32,879 bases of DNA, from positions 1 through 32,879 of the forward strand of contig JACCQN010000039.1 in the NCBI GenBank assembly GCA_015709215.1, given 5' to 3'. Every line of letters begins with the position of its first letter. Position 1 is the stretch's first letter. The notes below the pieces were generated by a model. It searched no databases. It was not told the origin of the DNA and saw nothing but the letters and a program-made list of their open reading frames with translations. Positions 6,467-13,949 of the stretch are shown here, piece by piece. The position numbers and the translations under genes were made by a program. The DNA comes from Bacteroidales bacterium (GTDB taxonomy: Bacteria > Bacteroidota > Bacteroidia > Bacteroidales > F082).

Positions 6467-7095
6467 GTGTTCATAAGTTTATCAATGGCTTGCACTTCCT
6501 CCGGGCTCAACTGATGAGAAGTTCCTATCAGGTTAGCCAGTAATTCAACTTTTGCGCAGTTTTCGAGCACTTCGAGCCTGTCGAAGGCTTCCAACAGACT
6601 TTTGCCAACGGTCAAAACGCCATGATTGGCCAGCAAAACAGCATTGGCTTCTTTTGTTTCGTGGGCTACTGCCTCTGCCAGATCCTGCGATCCCATCAGC
6701 CGATAAGGTGTCACCTTTATTTTTCCAAGCACAGCTCTGGACTCTCCCATCAAATCAGGATTAATGGGGCGGTGCGCCACGGCAAAACTGGTGGCTGTTG
6801 GCGGATGTGCATGCACAATAGCATGGATATCGGGTCGGGCTTTATAAACGGCAAGGTGCATGCCGGTCTCCATGCTTAGCTTCACCTTGGCACTCAGCTG
6901 GAGGCCATGCAGGTCAATCATGCCAACATCCCTGGCTTTTATCCGGCCTTTGTCGGTTTGTGAGGCCGTAATCAGCACCATGCCATTGGACAACTTCACA
7001 CTGATATTTCCGCCCGAAGTAGTGGTGAGCCCGCGCTTGTAAAGCCTGCGCATGAAATAGGCAATTTCCTTTCTAAAGTGATTAAGCTCGTTCAT
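6463..7095 (-). CDS. Class II aldolase/adducin-family enzyme (deoxyribulose-1-P aldolase or MtnB-like)
   Basis: A 210-residue zinc-dependent class II aldolase-fold protein. The phosphate-binding SGGNIS loop is at residues 27-32. Zinc ligands are His95 and His97 (VHAHPPT) and His158 (ANHGVL), with Glu76 (SMETGMH) at the place of the catalytic Glu73 of L-fuculose-1-phosphate aldolase. It directly follows mtnA, so the substrate is probably the ribulose-1-phosphate made there: either dehydration of methylthioribulose-1-P (MtnB) or retro-aldol cleavage to DHAP plus an aldehyde (the 5'-deoxyadenosine/MTA DHAP shunt). No other methionine-salvage genes (mtnC, mtnD) are nearby, which favours the aldolase. 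A TTG at 7101 is in frame, but I take the ATG at 7095; it overlaps mtnA by 14 bases. Confidence 0.88.
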   Translation of the reverse strand: MNELNHFRKEIAYFMRRLYKRGLTTTSGGNISVKLSNGMVLITASQTDKGRIKARDVGMIDLHGLQLSAKVKLSMETGMHLAVYKARPDIHAIVHAHPPTATSFAVAHRPINPDLMGESRAVLGKIKVTPYRLMGSQDLAEAVAHETKEANAVLLANHGVLTVGKSLLEAFDRLEVLENCAKVELLANLIGTSHQLSPEEVQAIDKLMNT

Positions 7096-8146
7096 CTTCA
7101 ATGCTTTTCAAAAGGCTGGAAATGGATTGGTGATGTGCTTTGATAATGCCTTTCTCGGTAATGATGCCTGTGATATATTTAGCCGGCGTAACGTCAAATG
7201 CCGGATTGTAGGCAGTTGAGCCGGGTGCACAAACCATCACTTTCACTTTGTTTCCGTTGGCATCAATGCCATCCTGATAAAGCACTTCATCCTGATTCCG
7301 TTCTTCAATAATTATTTCTTTTCCTGATTTGCATGCCGCATCAATGGTTGAAGTGGGTGCGGCAATATAAAAAGGAATGCCAAAAGTATTGGCCAGTATT
7401 GCCCTACCCAGGGTTCCGATTTTATTTGCTGTATCGCCATTTTTGGCAATGCGGTCGGCGCCCACGATCACCAGATCAATTTTGCCTTGTTGCATCAAAC
7501 TGGCAGCTGCATTATCCGGGATAATGGTAAACGGCACTCCTTCCTGCATCAGTTCCCAGGCCGTAAGACGTGCTCCCTGACCCCGCGGACGGGTTTCATC
7601 CACATATACAAATATCTCCTTACCTTCTTTTTTAGCTGTGTAAACAGGCGATAAGGCAGTGCCATAATCCACAAAGGCCAGCCAACCAGCATTGCAATGG
7701 GTGAGGATTCGTGCATTATTTTTGATCAGCTTGTTGCCATAACGACCAATAGCTCTTGTGTCTTCTGTGTCCTGAAGTGCGATACGCTGGGCTTCGGTTT
7801 TGGCGTTTTCGGCAGATAACTGTCCGGCTTCATAAACCCTTTCAACGGCATAAAAGAGGTTTCGGGCAGTAAGTCGGGTGCCTTCGATTTCTTCGCGGGC
7901 ATCTTCCAGAAAAACTTCCCGATCTGTTTCGGGAGCTTCCAGAAAAGCCTGTGCCATGGCAAAAGCAGCGGCAGCTCCAATGGCACCTGCACCGCGTACC
8001 GTCATATCGGTGATGGCCATGCAGGTGTCCCAATAGCTTGGACATTCATGGATTTGAAAGCTAAAGGGAAGAGCGTTCTGGTCGATCATTTTAACGGTAT
8101 GATCTTCCATCCAAACGGTTTGATATGAGTGGTCTCCAACAAGCAT
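7082..8146 (-). CDS. mtnA: S-methyl-5-thioribose-1-phosphate isomerase
   Basis: Isomerises 5-methylthioribose-1-phosphate (or 5-deoxyribose-1-phosphate) to the matching ribulose-1-phosphate. About 354 residues, standard for the family. The N-terminus fits (VWMEDHTVKMIDQ, then DMTVRGAGAIGAAAA), the catalytic Cys151 lies in LTHCNAGWLA and Asp231 in VGADRIAKNGD. The frame is open to a TTG at 8200, but homologues start at the ATG I use at 8146. It starts 25 bases after the amidohydrolase stop and overlaps the aldolase start. Usual RGAPAIG reads RGAGAIG here, a mild variation. No methylthioribose kinase or MTA phosphorylase gene is in the window. Confidence 0.94.
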   Translation of the reverse strand: MLVGDHSYQTVWMEDHTVKMIDQNALPFSFQIHECPSYWDTCMAITDMTVRGAGAIGAAAAFAMAQAFLEAPETDREVFLEDAREEIEGTRLTARNLFYAVERVYEAGQLSAENAKTEAQRIALQDTEDTRAIGRYGNKLIKNNARILTHCNAGWLAFVDYGTALSPVYTAKKEGKEIFVYVDETRPRGQGARLTAWELMQEGVPFTIIPDNAAASLMQQGKIDLVIVGADRIAKNGDTANKIGTLGRAILANTFGIPFYIAAPTSTIDAACKSGKEIIIEERNQDEVLYQDGIDANGNKVKVMVCAPGSTAYNPAFDVTPAKYITGIITEKGIIKAHHQSISSLLKSIEDERA

Positions 8147-8171
8147 GACAGTAGGTTTTTGAAAAAAATGT

Positions 8172-9362
8172 TTATTTGTGTTTGAGCTGCTCCACAGCAA
8201 TCCAGGCCATAAGCCCTGAACCGGTCAACAGGCTTTCTTCATCAATATCAAAAGTGCTGGTATGCAGGTTGCTGTTAATTTCTTTGGCCGCATTGGCTGT
8301 TCCGATGCGATAAAAAGTTGCTGGGATTTGTTGGGAATACCAGGCAAAATCTTCAGCCGTCATGCGTTGTTCCAGATCAATTACTTTTTCAGCGCCTAGA
8401 TAGGCTATGGCGGCATTTTTTGCCAGCTGCGTTGCATGGTCGTCATTCATCACAAAGGGATATCCGTCTTCGATCAGTACCACGGCTTTCATGTTTGCGG
8501 CAGAAGCGGTGTTTTCTGCAATTCTGCGGATATGCGTTTTTGCTGATGTGCGCCATGCTTCATCAAAGGTGCGAAGTGTGCCCTGAATTAAAACTTCGTC
8601 AGGAATGATGTTAAAAATGCCATCCGCAATTACCCTTCCAAACGAAAGCACAGTAGGAACAACAGGAGGTGCAAAGCGACTGACGACCTGCTGCAGGTTT
8701 ACAATGATTTGGGCAGCTGTGAGCACAGTATCGTTGATTTGGTTGGGCATGGCAGCGTGGCCGCCTTTTCCTTTGATGCGAATAGTGATTTCATCAGCCG
8801 AGGCCATATAAGCGCCTGAGCGAAAACCAACAAAACCTGCGTCCAAACCCGGGAAAACATGCTGTCCTACAATACGTTGAACATCAGGGTTTTTTAGGCC
8901 ACCGGCTTTGATGATTCCCAGGGCTCCACCAGGCAATTTTTCTTCGGCCGGCTGAAAAATAAGCTTTATCTGACCTTCCAGCTGATCCTCAATTTGTTTT
9001 AGGATACGGGCGGCAGTCAGAAGCATGCTTGTATGGGCATCGTGGCCGCAGGCATGCATCACACCTGGGTTTTTGGAAACGAATTCGTGGGTATTAGTTT
9101 CAATAATGGGCAAAGCATCCATATCGGCACGCAAAGCGATGCATTTTTTGTTTGCAACAGGCTTGCCGATCAATCCTATGATCCCATGGCCTCCCAAGCC
9201 CGTTTCATGCTGTATATGCCATTCATCAAGCTTTTGGCTGATAAATCTGGCGGTATTTTCCTCCTGAAAGCTTAATTCCGGATGTTGGTGGATATAGCGT
9301 CTGTTTGCAATGGTTTCGCCGTAAAAATCGTAGGCGAGTTGTTGTATTTTTTGTTTGAGCAT
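8172..9362 (-). CDS. M20D-family amidohydrolase (N-acyl amino acid / hippurate hydrolase type)
   Basis: A 396-residue metal-dependent amidohydrolase that removes acyl groups from N-acylated amino acids or related amides. The M20D signature is present: IHQHPELSFQE, metal ligands Cys105 and His107 (HACGHDAHT), the PAEE pair at 140-141 and His168 (GQHVFPG). The dimerisation 'lid' domain (KGKGGHAAMPNQINDTV) follows, then C-terminal MTAEDFAWYSQ. I start at the ATG at 9362; an in-frame TTG at 9386 would sit on the promoter. It is the first gene of the operon with mtnA, the aldolase and the reductase. No obvious metabolic link to methylthioadenosine breakdown is known to me, so its substrate is open. 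Confidence 0.92.
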   Translation of the reverse strand: MLKQKIQQLAYDFYGETIANRRYIHQHPELSFQEENTARFISQKLDEWHIQHETGLGGHGIIGLIGKPVANKKCIALRADMDALPIIETNTHEFVSKNPGVMHACGHDAHTSMLLTAARILKQIEDQLEGQIKLIFQPAEEKLPGGALGIIKAGGLKNPDVQRIVGQHVFPGLDAGFVGFRSGAYMASADEITIRIKGKGGHAAMPNQINDTVLTAAQIIVNLQQVVSRFAPPVVPTVLSFGRVIADGIFNIIPDEVLIQGTLRTFDEAWRTSAKTHIRRIAENTASAANMKAVVLIEDGYPFVMNDDHATQLAKNAAIAYLGAEKVIDLEQRMTAEDFAWYSQQIPATFYRIGTANAAKEINSNLHTSTFDIDEESLLTGSGLMAWIAVEQLKHK

Positions 9363-9383
9363 AGGGTTAGTCTTGCAGATTAA

Positions 9384-9413
9384 CAAAAGTAGTTAATCTT
9401 GGGCATTTGGCAA
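9384..9413 (-). promoter_or_regulatory. Promoter of the amidohydrolase-mtnA-aldolase-reductase operon
   Basis: On the minus strand TTG (9413-9411), a 19-base spacer and TACTTTTG (9391-9384) fit the Bacteroidetes TTTG-N18-20-TAnnTTTG pattern. It lies 21 bases upstream of the ATG at 9362 and supports that start. Confidence 0.65.
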
Positions 9414-9444
9414 GAATATCTTAGAATTGAGGTAGGGCGTTGTA

Positions 9445-10557
9445 TTATTGCTGCAATCTGGGGTTAAAACTGTTATCGATATGCAGTTTTTTGTCAAAAC
9501 TGCCGGCAATAGTTTCCCAGGGGATCAGTTTAAAGTTTTGTGTTGTTTTTTTACCATCAGTTGTAAAATTGTATCCATCCTGGGCAATAAAAAAGCCATT
9601 TGGGAACTGCTCATTAAGTGCAAGGTTTATCACATCAATGCCGTCAGTTTCTGTTACTTCGTCAATCTCATTTGTTTCTCCAATTCTAAAGCAACCAATA
9701 AAGCGATTTTTACCTTCACGTTCAAAAACAGCAAAAAGATTATCACCTTGAATGGATGCGATCAGGTAACCTTTTTGGCCGGCAGCCTGGTAAATAGTCA
9801 AACCTTCAATATCGGCTGTGATGTATGGCAGAGAGGTATCGGCTATCATTTTACGGTCGTTTGAATGATCTGGTTCGGCAAAATATTTCCAGATACCGGC
9901 ATTTTCTTCTCCGATATAGAAATAACCTAGGGCATCATCAGCTACACAACCTTCGGTTTGAAGTCCAACATGGAAGTTACGCACCAGAGCGGCATCAATT
10001 TTTTGATCTGCTGTGGCAAACAGTTCCCATTGCTCAACATTACCGTTTTTGCTATTTACGAAGGCATAAAATTTTCCGGTATTGGCGCTTTTATACAGGC
10101 AAAAACCATATACCTCATCTAAGCCTGAGGTGATGGTTCGTGCACTGATTTCCTTCAACACCAGAGTGTCTTCACTAATTTGATAGAGTGAAATGGTGTT
10201 AAAGGATCGGTTGCTGGCAGCCACGATATCGATCATTTGATTTCCCATTGGGAAGCCGTATCGGACGTCAACGTTGTTAACCCTTCCTGATTGTGTAAAA
10301 AAGATTCTTTTACCGCTAAGGGTATAAACTTCCAGCCCGGCTTTTTTATTGGTAGCGATGATCAGGCTTTTAGCAGGATCAGTAGGGTGAATCCAAATCG
10401 CCGGATCATCGGCTGCATCATCTAAGCTGTAAACGGGCTCTGTTTCTGCAGTGGCCGTCACTTCTATGCATGGATAGGGCTCCCCTTCAGAATTTAAAAG
10501 TTGTCCGCAAGAACTTAAAATACTAACAAGAAGAATGATAAGGAATAATCTGGTCAT
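9445..10557 (-). CDS. Beta-propeller phytase-like lipoprotein
   Basis: About 370 residues. The signal peptide MTRLFLIILLVSILSSCGQ has a lipobox Cys17, so the protein is a lipoprotein, probably on the cell surface. The mature part has the beta-propeller phytase (3-phytase) signature motifs: DDAADDPAIWIHP near the start, then NKKAGLEVYTLSGKR, TEGCVADDALGYFYIGEE, ADIEGLTIY and DGIDVINLAL with FPNGFFIAQDG. These supply calcium-binding acidic residues in Bacillus phytase, so calcium-dependent release of phosphate from phytate or other phosphoesters is likely. An in-frame TTG at 10587 is possible, but the ATG at 10557 gives a proper signal peptide. It is a separate unit, 82 bases upstream of the amidohydrolase ATG. 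Confidence 0.9.
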   Translation of the reverse strand: MTRLFLIILLVSILSSCGQLLNSEGEPYPCIEVTATAETEPVYSLDDAADDPAIWIHPTDPAKSLIIATNKKAGLEVYTLSGKRIFFTQSGRVNNVDVRYGFPMGNQMIDIVAASNRSFNTISLYQISEDTLVLKEISARTITSGLDEVYGFCLYKSANTGKFYAFVNSKNGNVEQWELFATADQKIDAALVRNFHVGLQTEGCVADDALGYFYIGEENAGIWKYFAEPDHSNDRKMIADTSLPYITADIEGLTIYQAAGQKGYLIASIQGDNLFAVFEREGKNRFIGCFRIGETNEIDEVTETDGIDVINLALNEQFPNGFFIAQDGYNFTTDGKKTTQNFKLIPWETIAGSFDKKLHIDNSFNPRLQQ

Positions 10558-10701
10558 GGTGTTTGGTGACTTTATTTTAGGATGCAAGTTAGAGATTAAT
10601 CAAATTAATGATGTTAAGTTTACGTAAAGCTATACAATATTATTCAGAACAAAATTTCAAAATCAGACTTTTGAACTGCATGCTACATTCTGATTTTAGT
10701 G

Positions 10702-10736
10702 TTTGACGGTTAGAACAATAAATTGCAGTATTTTTG
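10702..10736 (+). promoter_or_regulatory. Promoter of rbfA, very close to the start codon
   Basis: TTTG (10702-10705), a 23-base spacer and TATTTTTG (10729-10736) match the Bacteroidetes promoter pattern. The -7 box ends only four bases before the rbfA ATG at 10741, so the transcript would have almost no leader. Confidence 0.55.
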
Positions 10737-10740
10737 CCCA

Positions 10741-11082
10741 ATGGAATCAAAACGTCAACAAAAGGTTTCGCGCTTACTGATGCGCGATCTTGGTGAAATT
10801 ATTCAGCAGGAAATGCAGGCCATTGCAGGCGGTGCGCTAATCACTGTTACTCAGGTGCAAGTAGTGCCCGACCTTTCGCTGGCCAGGGTTTATCTGAGCG
10901 TTTTTGGAAAACCTGAAAAGTCTGAAATTGTAGCCCGGTTTAATGAACACTCGCGCGAAATCAGGGGATTTCTTGGCCATCGAGTTCGTCATCAGCTGCG
11001 TATCGTTCCTGAGCTGCGTTTTTTTTTGGACGACTCTTTGGATTATATCGACAATATTGAAAACCTATTAAAAGAAGACTAA
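10741..11082 (+). CDS. rbfA: Ribosome-binding factor A
   Basis: A 113-residue KH-fold protein that binds the free 30S subunit and assists maturation of the 16S rRNA 5' end. The typical start (SKRQQKVSRLLMRDLGEIIQ) and ITVTQVQVVPDLSLARVYLS core are present, with RHQLRIVPELRFFLDDSLDY at the C-terminal beta edge. An in-frame TTG at 10723 is rejected because it lies upstream of the -7 box; the ATG at 10741 fits the family's N-terminus. It is followed after 24 bases by the methyltransferase gene, likely in one transcript. Confidence 0.95.
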   Translation: MESKRQQKVSRLLMRDLGEIIQQEMQAIAGGALITVTQVQVVPDLSLARVYLSVFGKPEKSEIVARFNEHSREIRGFLGHRVRHQLRIVPELRFFLDDSLDYIDNIENLLKED

Positions 11083-11106
11083 AACAAAATTTAGTCGTTT
11101 AGCCTT

Positions 11107-11928
11107 ATGCAATATGACCCCATAAAGCGTCAGCTCGGTAATGTATTCAACCGTACGCCTTTTTTGCGCAAATTGTTCTACAGGATGCTTGACCTGCTGT
11201 TGCTCCGTACCTGGCATGTTAAGCGTGAGCTAAAAAACCACACTTCCCAACTCAAAAATGCCGCTGTTTTAGATGCCGGCTCGGGTTTTGGGCAGTATGA
11301 TTATTATATGGCCCGCAAGCATCCCGATTGGAAGATCACAGGGCTGGATGTAAAAACAGAACAGATCGCTGATTGCAACCAGTTTTTTGATCGTATTGGA
11401 TTCAAAAATGTTCATTTCGAAGAGGCCGATCTCACCAAAATTAATTATGATCAGCAGTTTGAATTGGTGGTTTGTGTGGATGTTATGGAGCATATCGAGG
11501 AAGATGAGTTGGTGTTACAAAATTATTTTAACGCCCTCAAATCCGGTGGCATGCTTTTGATCTCAACACCTTCTGATCAGGGTGGTTCGGATGTGCACGA
11601 GCACGATCATCAGGCCGAAGGTGTTCAGGGCTTTATCGATGAGCATGTGCGTGATGGCTATAATATTGGAGACCTGGAAGCCAAGCTCAAACGTGCTGGT
11701 TTTCAAAAAACAAGCCTGCGTTATCAATATGGCAAGCCCGGAAAAATCTCCTGGCGCCTGTCGATGAAGTATCCCATCCTGATGCTGAATGCCTCTAAGC
11801 TTTTCTTTATTTTATTGCCTTTTTATTATGTTTTGGTTTTTCCGATAGCCTTGGTTTTGAACAAAATGGATGTTTGCCGGAAGCATTCCACCGGCACAGG
11901 TTTAATTGCACTGGCCTGGAAGCAATAA
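11107..11928 (+). CDS. Class I SAM-dependent methyltransferase with hydrophobic C-terminus
   Basis: A 273-residue protein. Motif I for S-adenosylmethionine is VLDAGSGFGQYDYYMA (about residues 54-69), followed by an acidic LDV at the end of beta2 and VCVDVMEHIEEDE (motif IV region), all typical of a Rossmann methyltransferase. A hydrophobic segment near residues 233-250 (FFILLPFYYVLVFPIALVL) suggests membrane attachment. The substrate is unknown; a lipid or quinone-like acceptor would fit the membrane tail, but this is a guess. It sits between rbfA and a LolC/E-type permease, 10 bases before the latter, so it is probably co-transcribed. Confidence 0.85.
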   Translation: MQYDPIKRQLGNVFNRTPFLRKLFYRMLDLLLLRTWHVKRELKNHTSQLKNAAVLDAGSGFGQYDYYMARKHPDWKITGLDVKTEQIADCNQFFDRIGFKNVHFEEADLTKINYDQQFELVVCVDVMEHIEEDELVLQNYFNALKSGGMLLISTPSDQGGSDVHEHDHQAEGVQGFIDEHVRDGYNIGDLEAKLKRAGFQKTSLRYQYGKPGKISWRLSMKYPILMLNASKLFFILLPFYYVLVFPIALVLNKMDVCRKHSTGTGLIALAWKQ

Positions 11929-11938
11929 TCTTTAACAG

Positions 11939-13174
11939 TTGAACACAACATTTTATATTGCAAAACGATACCTGCTGGCACGTAAAAGCCACAATCTGAT
12001 TAATATCATTACTTGGATATCAGTTATTGGAGTTGGTGTAGGGGCTTTTGCACTCATAGTGGTGTTGTCGGTTTTTAATGGTTTTGAAAAGGTAATTTCT
12101 TCGATGGTGAATCAGCTTTCGCCTGACTTAGTGATTGAGCCTGCCCTAGGCAAAACTATTTTACTGGATACTTTCCCGTTTGAGCAAGTTGAAAAGCTTC
12201 CAGGCGTAAAAGGTGTGGTAAAGGTTGTGGAAGAAGATGCGTTGTTTCGTTATGGTGACCGCCAGCATGTGGGAGTATTAAAAGGTGTTAGCGAAGGCTT
12301 TGAGCAGCTTACATCAATGGATAGCATTATTACACAGGGAGTGATGTTGCTAAAATATAAAAAGCAGGAGTTTGCGATTCTGGGAGCCGGAGTGGCCTGG
12401 TATCTCGATATCAATGCCCGAAATCCGGCGGCGCTTTTGCAGGTGCTGGTGCCCTCGCGCGGAAACCCTTCGGTGATGCAGTTTGAGCAGGCCTTCAATC
12501 AAAATGCCATAAGCGTTTCAGGGGTTTTTAGCAGCCAGCAGGAACTGGATGCTTCGCTTGTGCTTGTTCCATACGATTGGGCTGTGAGCCTGATGGAATA
12601 TGAAGGAATGGCAACTTCACTCGCAGTTTTTACAGGAAATGATATTCAGCCTGAGAAGCTTAAAAACCAGCTGAAACAAATCGTCGGGTCGGATTATCTG
12701 GTAAAAGACCAATTTGAACAACAGGAGACCCTATACCGGATTATGCGTTCGGAGAAATGGGCAATTTATATTATCCTTAGCTTTATCCTGATTATGGCTA
12801 CCTTTAATGTTATTGGATCGCTGAGCATGCTGATCGTTGAAAAGCGCAAAGACATTCATATCCTGAAATACCTGGGTGCGGATCAGAACTTTCTAAAGCG
12901 ACTATTTTTAACTGAAGGACTAATGATTTCGGTATTGGGAGGTATTATCGGCCTGCTAGCCGGCATTTTGCTTATTGTTATTCAGGAACGTTTTGGCCTG
13001 TTAAAGCTGGGTGGCGAAGCAGGTGCTTTCGTTATTGACGCTTATCCGGTGCAATTGGCTTGGCAGGATGTGCTGATGGTTTTTATGACCGTTTTGGTGG
13101 TAGGCGGCTTGTCGGCAGTATTTACGGTTTACAAAGCCCTGAAACGCATTAAAACCCTTCGGCTGATGGAGTAG
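11939..13174 (+). CDS. LolC/LolE-type ABC transporter permease (FtsX-like)
   Basis: A 411-residue permease of the lipoprotein-releasing (LolCDE) type, which extracts lipoproteins from the inner membrane together with an ATPase. The N-terminus FYIAKRYLLARKSHNLINI leads to TM1 (about 24-46), a large periplasmic domain (about 47-270), then three TM segments near 274-297, 318-343 and 375-400. That is the normal topology. The start is TTG at 11939: there is no ATG or GTG nearby, and homologues begin with the same Met-Asn-x-x-x-Ile-Ala-(K/R)-Arg pattern. The ATPase gene is not in the window. The 3' end overlaps the convergent rsmA by 26 bases. Confidence 0.9.
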   Translation: MNTTFYIAKRYLLARKSHNLINIITWISVIGVGVGAFALIVVLSVFNGFEKVISSMVNQLSPDLVIEPALGKTILLDTFPFEQVEKLPGVKGVVKVVEEDALFRYGDRQHVGVLKGVSEGFEQLTSMDSIITQGVMLLKYKKQEFAILGAGVAWYLDINARNPAALLQVLVPSRGNPSVMQFEQAFNQNAISVSGVFSSQQELDASLVLVPYDWAVSLMEYEGMATSLAVFTGNDIQPEKLKNQLKQIVGSDYLVKDQFEQQETLYRIMRSEKWAIYIILSFILIMATFNVIGSLSMLIVEKRKDIHILKYLGADQNFLKRLFLTEGLMISVLGGIIGLLAGILLIVIQERFGLLKLGGEAGAFVIDAYPVQLAWQDVLMVFMTVLVVGGLSAVFTVYKALKRIKTLRLME

Positions 13175-13946
13175 CTGCAGGATGCGATGCGTCAATAAGT
13201 TGCGTAATATTTACAAAATCTTTTACACTCAGTTGCTCCGGACGTTTATCAAAATAGTTATGCTGAATAATTTCGGCGTTCAAAAGGCTTCGCAGGGAGT
13301 TGCGTAAGGTTTTCCTGCGCTGATTAAAGGCTTGTTTTACAACGATTTTAAAGCATTTTTCATCACAATCAAGCTTGTCGGTTTGATTGCGTGTAAGCCT
13401 GATTACGGCTGATTTTACTTTTGGAGGTGGATTAAAGACATGTTCATGCACCGTAAATTTGTACTCAATATCATACCAGGCCTGCAGCAGCACACTCAAT
13501 ATGCCGTAACTTTTATTTCCGGGCGGAGAGCTGATTCGTTCGGCAACTTCTTTCTGAATCATGCAAACAACCTCATTTATAGCATCGTGATGTTCCAAAA
13601 TCCTGAAGAAAATCTGGCTGCTGATGTTATAGGGGAAATTCCCAATCACGGCAATCTCACCTTTTCCAAATTGATGGAGGTCGGATTTAAGAAAGTCGGC
13701 CTGATGAATTCTTGTATTAAGCATAGGAAAATGATGATGCAGGTATTCAACTGATTCCTGATCCACCTCTATCAACTGAAGTTTTTCAGGATAAAGCGGC
13801 AGCAAAAACTGGGTTAACACACCAGTTCCGGGACCAATTTCGATGATATGAGCTGCATTTCCTTCAAGCTGTTGACATATTTTTTCGGCAATGTTGCGGT
13901 CGTGCAAAAAGTGCTGTCCCAAATGTTTTTTTGGTCTTACAATCAT
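13149..13946 (-). CDS. rsmA: 16S rRNA (adenine1518-N6/adenine1519-N6)-dimethyltransferase
   Basis: RsmA/KsgA dimethylates two adjacent adenines in the 3' terminal hairpin of 16S rRNA during 30S assembly. The 265-residue protein has the N-terminal KKHLGQHFLHD, SAM motif EIGPGTGVLTQ, catalytic NFPYNISSQI (the NLPY-type motif) and the C-terminal helical domain (FNQRRKTLRNSL). All are intact and the length is normal. It starts three bases after the stop of the TPR gene, the last cistron of the serS operon. Its 3' end lies inside the 3' end of the convergent permease gene. It carries the same ribosome-biogenesis theme as rbfA on the other side of that gene. Confidence 0.96.
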   Translation of the reverse strand: MIVRPKKHLGQHFLHDRNIAEKICQQLEGNAAHIIEIGPGTGVLTQFLLPLYPEKLQLIEVDQESVEYLHHHFPMLNTRIHQADFLKSDLHQFGKGEIAVIGNFPYNISSQIFFRILEHHDAINEVVCMIQKEVAERISSPPGNKSYGILSVLLQAWYDIEYKFTVHEHVFNPPPKVKSAVIRLTRNQTDKLDCDEKCFKIVVKQAFNQRRKTLRNSLRSLLNAEIIQHNYFDKRPEQLSVKDFVNITQLIDASHPAATPSAEGF

Positions 13947-13949
13947 GGC

